Part shown: positions 56,735-64,000 of the stretch, piece after piece
Layout of the letters: every line of letters begins with the position of its first letter
Numbering within the stretch: position 1 is the stretch's first letter
Source of the DNA: Solibacteraceae bacterium
Lineage (GTDB): Bacteria > Acidobacteriota > Terriglobia > Bryobacterales > Bryobacteraceae
Reading direction: 5' to 3'
DNA: 64,000 nucleotides
Assembly: GCA_021324015.1 (NCBI GenBank)
Contig: JAJPJX010000060.1
Coordinates: 1-64,000, forward strand
Notes under the pieces: generated by a model
Database searches by the model: none
What the model was told of the DNA's origin: nothing
What the model saw: only the letters and a program-made list of their open reading frames with translations
Made by a program: the position numbers and the translations under genes

Positions 56735-58882
56735 CTACGGGTTGGAGTAGAGCAGGATGTAGCCTGCGGTCACGCCTGCGGGATTCTTCACCTTGAGGAC
56801 TCCGGACCACCCGGACGGGTTGGTCGCGCCCATCAACTCAGCGAAGCGGTAGCCGTTGCCGGTGCTGCCCGCGATGATCAATTCGCCGCCAGCCGTGACC
56901 TCCACCAGCGTGTGGTCAGCAAGGTTGGAGCCGGGGCCGCGCACCTTGAACGGCGACTCGCTCGTGTCCTTACCGACGACGAGCAGAGCGCCGCACGCGA
57001 TTCCGGCAGCAACCGGCGCGGTCTGGTATCCCCACGTGCGCGCGTATCCCTTCTTCGGGTCGGTGCCCTGCTGGAGGCACGCTCCCCACAGGAGGATGTT
57101 GCCGGAGGACCAATCGTCGCCGTTGCCCGCGTACTGGCGCACGACAACCCAGAGGCCGGTCTGCCCTCCGGCCAGAGTGCCGGTGACGCCGAACCGCTGC
57201 CACGTGGTCGTGAGCGTCTTCTGCGTGGGACCGGCGAGGTAGGATGCGTACCCGTTGTCCACGATGGCCAGCGACACCTTCTTGGTGCCGGAGGCGACCT
57301 TGGCCCACACGTAGAACGTGTACGTGCCACCCGAGGACAGGCCCGCGATCTGCTGCTGGATGAGCGGCGTGCCGGTACTGGCCGCGATCTGGTCGGCGGT
57401 GCCGTTGCCATCCGGCGCGGTGTCGGCGTTCGCGCTCACCGAGCAGGACCCGCCGTTCTTGTCCCACGTCGTCGCGGAGAAGTCTTCGGAGTACTTCGCC
57501 ATGTTCTCGTACGGCCCGCCCGCCGATCCGAATGGCCCGCACTCGATGGAGTTCAGGTGCGAATCGAGGTACGCCCACAGGTTGTTGGCGGCGGCATACG
57601 CGAAGTTCGCGCCGCCCGACCCGTCGCGCAGGACGACGGTGCCCGCCGTTGCGTTCGCAGTCGCGTCGGTGATCTGCGAGGACGTGTGCGTGTGGACCGA
57701 CGCCGCCTTGCCCGCGAGGACCGTTACCAGGCCGGTGATATCGGCCTCGGCGTGCGTGTGGCTGGTCGGAGCCTTGCCCGCCAGAGCGGTAACTAGGCCG
57801 GTCACGTCGGCCTGCGCGTGCGTGTGGGTGAGCGGGGCCTTGCCAGCCAGATCCGTCGTGAGGCTGGTTACGTCGGCCTCCGCATGGGTGTGGCCGGGAA
57901 CCGACGCGAGCGCGATGGTGACGTTCACGCGGTCGCTGGCGGGCACGTCCAGGAACGTAAGTCCGATGTTCGCGCCCTGGATCAGGTTTAACGCACGGCG
58001 CGTCCCGACCGCCGCGCCATTGTTCTGGATCGAGAACGGGAGCGATCCGGACACGATGTCCGCAGCCACGTGCGTGTGGCTGGGCAGGTCGCCAGCGGCC
58101 AGGAGCGCGCCAGCCGTCGTGCGCCCCCACGAGTCCACGGTCACCTTGGTATAGGTGCCAGGCCCGACGCCGGAGGCCGAGAGCGAGATGACGCCCGCAG
58201 CCACGCTGATCCCGCCGACCGGATCGATCTGCACGACGCCCTTGGCGAGCGTCGTGGCGTCCGGAACCGTGGTCGCGCCGAACGTCTGGCCCGCAGCGAA
58301 GTCGATGACGGCGTCCATCGCCAGATGGTTGTTGGCGGCGAGCGCGATGCCGAGGTCGCCGGAGTTGTCCTGCTTCCGCCATTTGACCGCGCCAGCGTTG
58401 GGCAGGCGTACCAGGCCGGTGCTCGACTTGGTGCCCGTGCCAAACTCCGCGCCGTCCTGGAACGTCTTGAGGCCGGTGACGGTGACCGCGCCGTCCTTGC
58501 GGATATAGTTGCGCGCGGCGGCGGTGCCCAACTCGTTCTCGACGGCCAGCACCGCCGACTGGAGAGAGGTGATGAAGCCCGAGACCATGTTCGCCTTCAC
58601 CGCCGCGCCGTTGTTGTGGCCGGAGGCGGCGGTCCCGAAGGCTCCACGCTGGCATCCGGTGAACTGCGTGGCGTTCTTGCCGGTGTACACCACCAGTTCG
58701 TCGTCAACGGAGAGCACGCCGTAGCTCGCGGCAAAGCCTCCGGACGTGGAGGACACGTTGATCGTGGAGTCGCCAGCCAGCACCGCGCCCGTCGTGGTCG
58801 TCTCCAAGGGCGCACCGGAGAACGCATCGACCGGTGTGAATAGGCTGGCAGCGCTGTCGATTGAGCCGGGATAGTTAGCCAC
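56735..58882 (-). CDS. Phage tail fibre/spike protein with HTH-type repeats
   Basis: A 715-residue structural protein. N-terminal part: VLAGDSTINVSSTSGGFAAS and DDELVVYTGKNATQFTGCQR. Five His-x-His units (HTHVAADIV, HTHAEADVTSL, HTHAQADVTGL, HTHAEADITGL, HTHTSSQIT) occur; the last four recur about every 25 residues with LAGKAPxxHTH between, a pattern known from metal-binding needle sections of phage fibres. After residue about 430 comes a carbohydrate-binding-like beta domain (WDKNGGSCSVSANADTAPDG). It probably recognises the host surface. It overlaps the upstream gene by 8 bases. Confidence 0.85.
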   Translation of the reverse strand: MANYPGSIDSAASLFTPVDAFSGAPLETTTTGAVLAGDSTINVSSTSGGFAASYGVLSVDDELVVYTGKNATQFTGCQRGAFGTAASGHNNGAAVKANMVSGFITSLQSAVLAVENELGTAAARNYIRKDGAVTVTGLKTFQDGAEFGTGTKSSTGLVRLPNAGAVKWRKQDNSGDLGIALAANNHLAMDAVIDFAAGQTFGATTVPDATTLAKGVVQIDPVGGISVAAGVISLSASGVGPGTYTKVTVDSWGRTTAGALLAAGDLPSHTHVAADIVSGSLPFSIQNNGAAVGTRRALNLIQGANIGLTFLDVPASDRVNVTIALASVPGHTHAEADVTSLTTDLAGKAPLTHTHAQADVTGLVTALAGKAPTSHTHAEADITGLVTVLAGKAASVHTHTSSQITDATANATAGTVVLRDGSGGANFAYAAANNLWAYLDSHLNSIECGPFGSAGGPYENMAKYSEDFSATTWDKNGGSCSVSANADTAPDGNGTADQIAASTGTPLIQQQIAGLSSGGTYTFYVWAKVASGTKKVSLAIVDNGYASYLAGPTQKTLTTTWQRFGVTGTLAGGQTGLWVVVRQYAGNGDDWSSGNILLWGACLQQGTDPKKGYARTWGYQTAPVAAGIACGALLVVGKDTSESPFKVRGPGSNLADHTLVEVTAGGELIIAGSTGNGYRFAELMGATNPSGWSGVLKVKNPAGVTAGYILLYSNP

Positions 58883-61800
58883 TGAGCTTCCTCTCGTTCA
58901 ACTTGAAGCGGTTGAGCGCGCCAGCAGCGGGCGGCGTGACCACAACCGCCCTCGGCGTTTCCACCGCACGCGCAACGCGCGGCTTGTGGTACACGGTCGC
59001 CGTGGCGGGGGATTGCATCCACACCTCCAGCGGGTTCGGCCTGCTGTTGAGGCAGTACTGGTCGAACGCCCAGAAGCACATCGAGTAGTAGGGCGCGGTC
59101 AACCACTGGCCGTACGCCTGCGCCATCGGCGGGTCCGGAGGACCGTAGAGTCCCGCGAGGTACATGCACTCCGATGCGGGCCGTCCAAGCACCTGCGCGC
59201 CGTAACTCATCGTGGCGCGCATCAACGGCACGTTCTTGTTCCACACGTCGTAATCGAATCCCTCACAGCGGAAGTACTTGATGCCGTACGACGACGACTT
59301 CCACTGCTCCGGCAGGTTGACGTGCATCAGTAGTTTCCGGTAGAGGTTCGCGGGCGAGAGCCTCCCCTGGTTCGCATCGAGAGGCCAAAGGCATTCGAAC
59401 ACCGCTGCCGGATGGGACGCGCGCACGTATGCGATCACCTCCTGGCAATAGGACCAGATCCGGTCCCGCAGGAAATCAGCAGTTTCCTTCGGGTGCGCCG
59501 GATCGCCAGCAGGATCATCCGTATTGGCAAGGAACGGCCAAATCTGGTGACCCTTCGCCGCCGCAAACGCATCGATCGTCTCCTGGTCATAGAACGGCAT
59601 CCCGCCCTCCACGTCGGCTTGGCGGTTGTCGAAGTACCACCACTGCGTCTCACCGAACTGGAGCGCAACGGGGAGACCCGCCGCCGCGACTTGATCGGCG
59701 CACTCCTTGTACATCTGCTTGAGGTAGTTCCGGACGCGCGCACCGAAGTGCATCTGGTACGACGGCACCTCGAGGAACACGTCGTCTCCGGGCGTCACGA
59801 CGCCGCCCGCGCGGTGCAGATACTTCGCGCGCATCGGGGCCGGCGGGTTGTAAATCTCCATCGAGAACGCGAACGAGGCCAGGATGCCCGCCGCCGCGAA
59901 CTCCGTGGCGAGATCCTTGATCCACTTCCGCGCGCCCTCCGTCATGACCGGCGACACGGAGTCGATCAACTCCCAATCGCCCTCGTCGCCCGGAGTGCCG
60001 AGGTGGTCAGTGAGCGTGGCGCGCACGGAGTTCACGAGGCCCTGGCTTCCGGGGAAGAAGCCGAGCACATCGCACGCGGTCCCATCGACGGACACATCCG
60101 TCTGCGACTCGACCCAGATCTGGCCGAAGCTCACCGGCCGTGCCGTCGCCGGGACGCCCGCCGCATCGAACGCCGTCTGAATATCTGCGGCGACCTCCGC
60201 ACCCGTCCTGGACGCGCCAGCCGTGAGAGTAACGGTCGCCACCGGCCCGCCGCCAAACGTGAACACCAGACCATCGTTCACGCCCGCGCTGATGTCGAAC
60301 GGTTCGTTCACGGCCCCGCCGATGGTCGCGGCGCCGTCCAGCACCCGAATATCCCCGTAGGCCCACGACGGAGCCTTGGACTGGATGCGAAGTGTACTGC
60401 TGCTGCCGTAGTTGTCGTCGGCCCACACGCCGGAGAACTGGTTGATCAGCACGCGCATCCCGTTGACGATATCCTGCAAGGACTCACCATCGAGGACCGT
60501 GTGGCGCATAGCGCTTCCGGACAACTGGATTACCACCACGTCTCCGGCGCGCGGCGCGCTGTGGCCCTCCCCGAGCGAGTACTCGATGGCCGCGTACGGG
60601 TAGCTCGCGCCGACGCGCCGCCGCTTGTTATTCCAGAAGACGCCCATGTACACGTCGGCGTGGCCCCGGAACCCGAGCTTCTGGAGATGCCAGAGGTGCC
60701 AGGCCGGGGGCTTCCTGTAGCCGTGGTCCGTATCGAAGTCGATGGCCAGCGACACGTCCGGATACTCCTTCTGCGGGTCCGGAACATCCTGCGCGACCAA
60801 CGGCCAGAGGTAATCGAAGTAAAGGTAGTACCCGAGGCTGGCCGCGTTGCGGTCGTACAGAGCGGTGATCACGACGGTGTGGTTTCCGGCCGCAACGCCG
60901 GAGGCGACCTTCACGTTGGCCGTGGTCCCGCCGTACTCATCGAGGTAGAGATCGAGCGGGGACTCTGCCGTCTCCGCGCCGTCCACCTCGACCCGGATCT
61001 TGCCGCAGTTCGTGTAGAGGAACGTGCCGAGGTACAGGTCGTGCCCCTCTGTGGCCGAGTACTTGATCGTCACGCTCCGGACATCGGCCTCGTTGCTGGG
61101 GCCGGTGCGCTTCGCGTGCCCCATGCTCCACCACTGCGAGGGCCATCCGGTGTTGTACTTGTACTCCTCCCAATAGCCGGTGAACACGCACCGCTTGTCG
61201 GTGTCCTCGATGCGCTCCGAATCGCCGCCGACCTTGAGGCTGGCGTCTCCCGTGACCGCGATGTTCGAGATGGTTGCGCCCCACTCCACGTCGGACTGGA
61301 AGCCGGAGATCGGCGGGAGCTTCTTGAGGCGCGTGCCAGCAGGCCAGGAGCCAGGCGTCGAGGACTCGTACCCGCGTTGCACTTGGATGCTGGTCGCGCC
61401 GCCAGCCACGAGGAGGATGCGCTCCTCGCTCGACTCGTCTCCGATGAAGTACCGGCCACCCGTGAGGCTGGCCCCGCTGTCCACGCTCCAGGTCGTGTCG
61501 CCCGGATCAACCGGGGCGGTGAGGAAGCATCCGTCCTCCAGGGCTTCCTCCACGATCTCGAATCGCGGTGCGAAGACCATGTACACCTTCCGGCAGTCCA
61601 CGGTCGGGACCGTATCGCCGTTCTTGTCCGTCAACGCGCCCAACGGAAGGGCGATGTGGTACTTCGTGTCGTTGTCGCCGCCACGGAACCGGATGCTCCT
61701 GTTTGCGCCGAACGTGACGCCCTGAACGTCCTTGGCCGGATCGTACCCGTCGAACTGCTCGTCCTCCGGAACCGTCTCGTGGAACGAGCGCACCGAAAGG

Positions 61801-63089
61801 ATCTCGCCGTTGCCCAACTTGCCCATGACCGTCGCGGGTGGCGCGCTGGTCTTGAACGCAATGGTGATCGTCTTGCCGGAGGCCGTAGCCTGAATCACCC
61901 CGGACTGGTCCGGGCCGGTGCGCGAGGTGTTCTTCAGGTTGCCGTTGATCGAGTCCGCGAGGTTCTGCGCTGCGGATTCTGCGGTGGCGAGTCCGTGGAC
62001 GTGCCACTGCGGGCCCGCGCCCGCGTACACGCCGACGTTGATCTGGATGGTCGATTGGGCGGTCCCGCCGTACATGTTGATCTCGCCCTCGCCAACCGGC
62101 TTCGTGGACGTGACCCGCACGCATCCGTCGTCGGTCACGTCGGCGGTCGCCGCCAGGCCCGCGCCGATGAACGCCGTGTTGATGCCGGCGGCGACCTGCG
62201 CCGAGGTCTGCGCGGGTCCCGCCGTGAGGCCGACATAGATGGGCGTCCCGTCGATGATAAACGTCAACGTGTCATTCGCGCCCGCCGTGATCGCGAACGG
62301 GCCGGGATTGTACGTGCGGCAGGTCGCCGGCCCACCATGCGGCAGAGTGTTGTCGAACGTCACCCGGTTCTTATAAACCGGATCGATGGCCGTGACGTGG
62401 CAGATCTCCTCCAGAGCGTACGGCGGGTCGTCCAGATAGATCGGATCGTACGTGAAGTACACCGTATCCCCGACCTTCAACTCCAACTCGCCCGTCACCG
62501 GGTCGAGATCGGACGCCCAGAGGTCGATGGTCCCGTTGGGCGCGGAGAGCGAGCGCGGGAGTGCGTAGAGCTTTCCCCACGGGACGCAATCGAACTCCGT
62601 GTCGCGGAAGACGATGGCGACGTGGTCGAGGCCCTCGTCGGCCTGCGTGCCCGACAATTCCACGCTCACACTGGCGGGCGTCTCGCCTCCAGACACGACG
62701 CTGGCGTACGAGAGGAGCTTCACCTCGCGGATCTCGCCGGGACCGCCCTTCCCGCAGACGAAGGTCATCGCGTCCCATGACACGGAGGGGTACTTGGCGG
62801 CGTCGAGGCGCATGGCACCATCGAGGTCGTGGTTGTACTCGATATCGAACTCCAGCGTCAGGCCGGAGAGATCCGTCCGCGGCAGGTGCTTCTGGCGCAG
62901 GTGGTTGAAGTAATCGTACGCGTTGTAAAGCCCGAGCACCGCGAAGTCTTCGGCGGCTTGGAAGATGCCGGAGATGGAGACACCCGTGGCGGTCGCATCA
63001 TGGAGCGTGGTCGTCGCGGCACGCCCCGTGAAGCCCTGCAACTGGAAGTTCCTGCGCGGATCGAAGATAGTGAGCGGTTCGCCAGCCAT
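58875..63089 (-). CDS. Large phage tail protein with a glycoside-hydrolase-like C-terminal domain
   Basis: A 1404-residue protein starting MAGEPLTIFDPRRNFQLQGF. The N-terminal 450 residues are beta-rich tail/hub-like domains. Two similar blocks (about 270-330 and 935-1000) read FAITAGANDTLTFIIDGTPI and FDISAGVNDGLVFTFGGGPV, each followed by TLTAG...T(S/G)A(Q/E)VAA.I..AF..AG. Residues about 1070-1360 have features of a TIM-barrel hydrolase: ALQFGETQWWYFDNR, HQIWPFLANTDDP, VFECLWPLDANQG and YSMCFWAFDQYC. It may degrade surface polysaccharide during infection. The catalytic pair cannot be fixed by eye. Confidence 0.8.
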   Translation of the reverse strand: MAGEPLTIFDPRRNFQLQGFTGRAATTTLHDATATGVSISGIFQAAEDFAVLGLYNAYDYFNHLRQKHLPRTDLSGLTLEFDIEYNHDLDGAMRLDAAKYPSVSWDAMTFVCGKGGPGEIREVKLLSYASVVSGGETPASVSVELSGTQADEGLDHVAIVFRDTEFDCVPWGKLYALPRSLSAPNGTIDLWASDLDPVTGELELKVGDTVYFTYDPIYLDDPPYALEEICHVTAIDPVYKNRVTFDNTLPHGGPATCRTYNPGPFAITAGANDTLTFIIDGTPIYVGLTAGPAQTSAQVAAGINTAFIGAGLAATADVTDDGCVRVTSTKPVGEGEINMYGGTAQSTIQINVGVYAGAGPQWHVHGLATAESAAQNLADSINGNLKNTSRTGPDQSGVIQATASGKTITIAFKTSAPPATVMGKLGNGEILSVRSFHETVPEDEQFDGYDPAKDVQGVTFGANRSIRFRGGDNDTKYHIALPLGALTDKNGDTVPTVDCRKVYMVFAPRFEIVEEALEDGCFLTAPVDPGDTTWSVDSGASLTGGRYFIGDESSEERILLVAGGATSIQVQRGYESSTPGSWPAGTRLKKLPPISGFQSDVEWGATISNIAVTGDASLKVGGDSERIEDTDKRCVFTGYWEEYKYNTGWPSQWWSMGHAKRTGPSNEADVRSVTIKYSATEGHDLYLGTFLYTNCGKIRVEVDGAETAESPLDLYLDEYGGTTANVKVASGVAAGNHTVVITALYDRNAASLGYYLYFDYLWPLVAQDVPDPQKEYPDVSLAIDFDTDHGYRKPPAWHLWHLQKLGFRGHADVYMGVFWNNKRRRVGASYPYAAIEYSLGEGHSAPRAGDVVVIQLSGSAMRHTVLDGESLQDIVNGMRVLINQFSGVWADDNYGSSSTLRIQSKAPSWAYGDIRVLDGAATIGGAVNEPFDISAGVNDGLVFTFGGGPVATVTLTAGASRTGAEVAADIQTAFDAAGVPATARPVSFGQIWVESQTDVSVDGTACDVLGFFPGSQGLVNSVRATLTDHLGTPGDEGDWELIDSVSPVMTEGARKWIKDLATEFAAAGILASFAFSMEIYNPPAPMRAKYLHRAGGVVTPGDDVFLEVPSYQMHFGARVRNYLKQMYKECADQVAAAGLPVALQFGETQWWYFDNRQADVEGGMPFYDQETIDAFAAAKGHQIWPFLANTDDPAGDPAHPKETADFLRDRIWSYCQEVIAYVRASHPAAVFECLWPLDANQGRLSPANLYRKLLMHVNLPEQWKSSSYGIKYFRCEGFDYDVWNKNVPLMRATMSYGAQVLGRPASECMYLAGLYGPPDPPMAQAYGQWLTAPYYSMCFWAFDQYCLNSRPNPLEVWMQSPATATVYHKPRVARAVETPRAVVVTPPAAGALNRFKLNERKLSG

Positions 63090-63091
63090 TT

Positions 63092-64000
63092 TTAGGTCTG
63101 GATTACAACGGTCAAATCGGTGCCGGGGTCCGGACTGGCCACGGCGAGGATATCGAACGCAAGGCTGTCGCCCTCGCTGATGGTCGCGGTCGGCCAGATC
63201 GTCGGGCGCACCGTGGCGCCGGGGTCGTGGTCCTTGGTGAAGATGGCGTCGAACGTCTGTGCGTCCGGATCGGCCGCGAGCACCTGGACGTACTCCTCGT
63301 AGGCCTTGCCGAGGTTGATGTGAACGAACTCTCCCACATCGAAGCCGAGTTTGTTCGCACCGTACGACGCCGTGTTGACGGTCTGTTGGCCCGCGCCGAG
63401 CGTCACAGCGTCCACAATGATGATGCCGAAGTCGTTGTAAGGCAGGCGGCGCGTCGGCGGCTTGCCGTACCCCTCCTCCAGCAGGAAGTCGTACGTGTTC
63501 TTCGCGCCGTCCGGAATCATCTGTGCGATACCCATGTACTCAAGCGGTTGCCACGTTGCACCGTCGTCCTTCGAGTACTTCACCAGGAACGCGCTCTGCC
63601 CGTCCGTGGTCGGCGTCTGCACGTACGCGAAGACGCACCGGATCGAGGCGCTATCGTGGACGCGCATTGGGATGACCACGGTGTCCGCAACCGCCAGAGG
63701 GCCGGGGATCTGGAAGGAGTAAGCGCCGCCGTTGCACGTCCGGTCTCCCGGCATGAACGGTTCGCTGTGGTGCGACAACGGCCAGACGGTGAACGGACTG
63801 TAGCCGAAGTTATTGGCCACGCCGACGAGCATCGCGACCACGCTGGCAGACGGGAGGCTTGCTTCCACGCGTGCCGGGATGCCCGGCGTCCGGAAGAAGC
63901 CCTTCTTCACCGAGTAAGTGAAGATCCGGTAATCGAGCTTGAAGAACCGGATGCCAGCAGCGTGCGCGCACCGCAATGTCCCAAACGTGGCGAAGCCAGG
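63092..64000 (-). CDS. Phage tail protein, N-terminus outside the window (partial)
   Basis: A frame open to the right edge encodes at least 302 residues. It includes FGTLRCAHAAGIRFFKLDYR, ASVVAMLVGVANNFGYSPFT and, near the end, EEYVQVLAADPDAQTFDAIF, then FTKDHDPGATVRP. The beta-rich C-terminus, with YEEYVQVLAADPD in the style of baseplate/tail proteins, suggests a structural part. It ends 2 bases before the next tail gene on the same strand. Confidence 0.65.
   Translation of the reverse strand, partial: PGFATFGTLRCAHAAGIRFFKLDYRIFTYSVKKGFFRTPGIPARVEASLPSASVVAMLVGVANNFGYSPFTVWPLSHHSEPFMPGDRTCNGGAYSFQIPGPLAVADTVVIPMRVHDSASIRCVFAYVQTPTTDGQSAFLVKYSKDDGATWQPLEYMGIAQMIPDGAKNTYDFLLEEGYGKPPTRRLPYNDFGIIIVDAVTLGAGQQTVNTASYGANKLGFDVGEFVHINLGKAYEEYVQVLAADPDAQTFDAIFTKDHDPGATVRPTIWPTATISEGDSLAFDILAVASPDPGTDLTVVIQT

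Larger units (their letters stand above)
24451..64000. mobile_element. Integrated phage-like element (left end at the tRNA, right end outside the window)
   Basis: From the tRNA junction onwards most genes are short, run on the minus strand and overlap by 4 bases. They include a tyrosine integrase, PrimPol, UvrD-like and SNF2-like helicases, a VRR-NUC nuclease, DUF2303, a C5-methyltransferase, a holin-like protein and large tail proteins. This is a phage gene set without visible head genes, which should lie beyond 64000. A block at about 31.0-39.57 kb is of different style and may be cargo or remaining chromosome. Confidence 0.8.

Noticed and set aside
59412-62780. Very long plus-strand open frame (1122 codons) opposite the large tail gene
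   Set aside because: It is antisense to a well-supported tail protein and has the Arg/His/Leu/Val-rich composition expected from the complement of high-GC coding DNA; no domain is seen.
56735-63089. Possible diversity-generating retroelement acting on the tail genes
   Set aside because: No reverse transcriptase gene and no template/variable repeat pair were seen in the window; the gene could lie further right, but there is no support here.

Overview
The window is high-GC bacterial DNA. The left 24.4 kb looks like an Acidobacteriota chromosome, most like the Bryobacter/Solibacter group. The grounds are a CRTAC1/ASPIC-UnbV protein, a TIGR03790 protein, paired secreted M16 peptidases, a secreted gamma-glutamyltransferase-like protein, a DUF72 protein and a short dispersed intergenic repeat. 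This assignment is inferred from gene content, not from a database search.

Chromosomal part (1-24450). A trypsin-like protease with a shifted signal peptide is followed by a DUF1697 protein and a small dimeric alpha/beta-barrel protein. Next comes a three-gene secreted set: an active M16 peptidase, an M16 partner lacking its zinc site, and a LolA-like protein. Then come a CpxA/CpxR-like two-component pair (minus strand), a TIGR03790 protein, a LysR regulator, a zinc-ribbon membrane protein, RfbD coupled to a SUMF1-domain protein, a PLP aminotransferase, an M28 peptidase, a gamma-glutamyltransferase-like enzyme coupled to a DUF72 protein, an SDR dehydrogenase, a CRTAC1 protein and rsgA. rsgA sits between degraded copies of the 3' end of the CRTAC1 gene. 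The last copy also supplies the -10 box of a tRNA-Val(GAC) gene.

Mobile part (24451-64000). The tRNA-Val gene stops after its anticodon stem and phage-like DNA begins, so this is an integration junction. A cluster of eight-base repeats, paired one helical turn apart, precedes a gene for a protein with two ribbon-helix-helix-like units. After it, closely packed minus-strand genes, mostly joined by ATGA/GTGA overlaps, run from the right edge leftwards: tail proteins, a holin-like protein, a zinc-ribbon protein, an SNF2-type helicase, recombination proteins, a VRR-NUC nuclease, a C5-cytosine methyltransferase next to a PD-(D/E)XK-like protein, an HD hydrolase, a PrimPol-type primase, a UvrD-like helicase and a tyrosine integrase. 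Head and packaging genes are not in the window and would lie to the right.

Embedded host-like block (about 31.0-39.57 kb). Between two phage-like stretches lie genes of different style on both strands: a Ku C-terminal remnant, small membrane proteins, a large exported protein, an ECF sigma factor with a zinc-type membrane anti-sigma factor, a secreted M23 peptidase and a lipoprotein. A phage-style reading frame loses its natural end at the right border. Either cargo was inserted into one prophage, or two elements flank a piece of chromosome; the window cannot decide.
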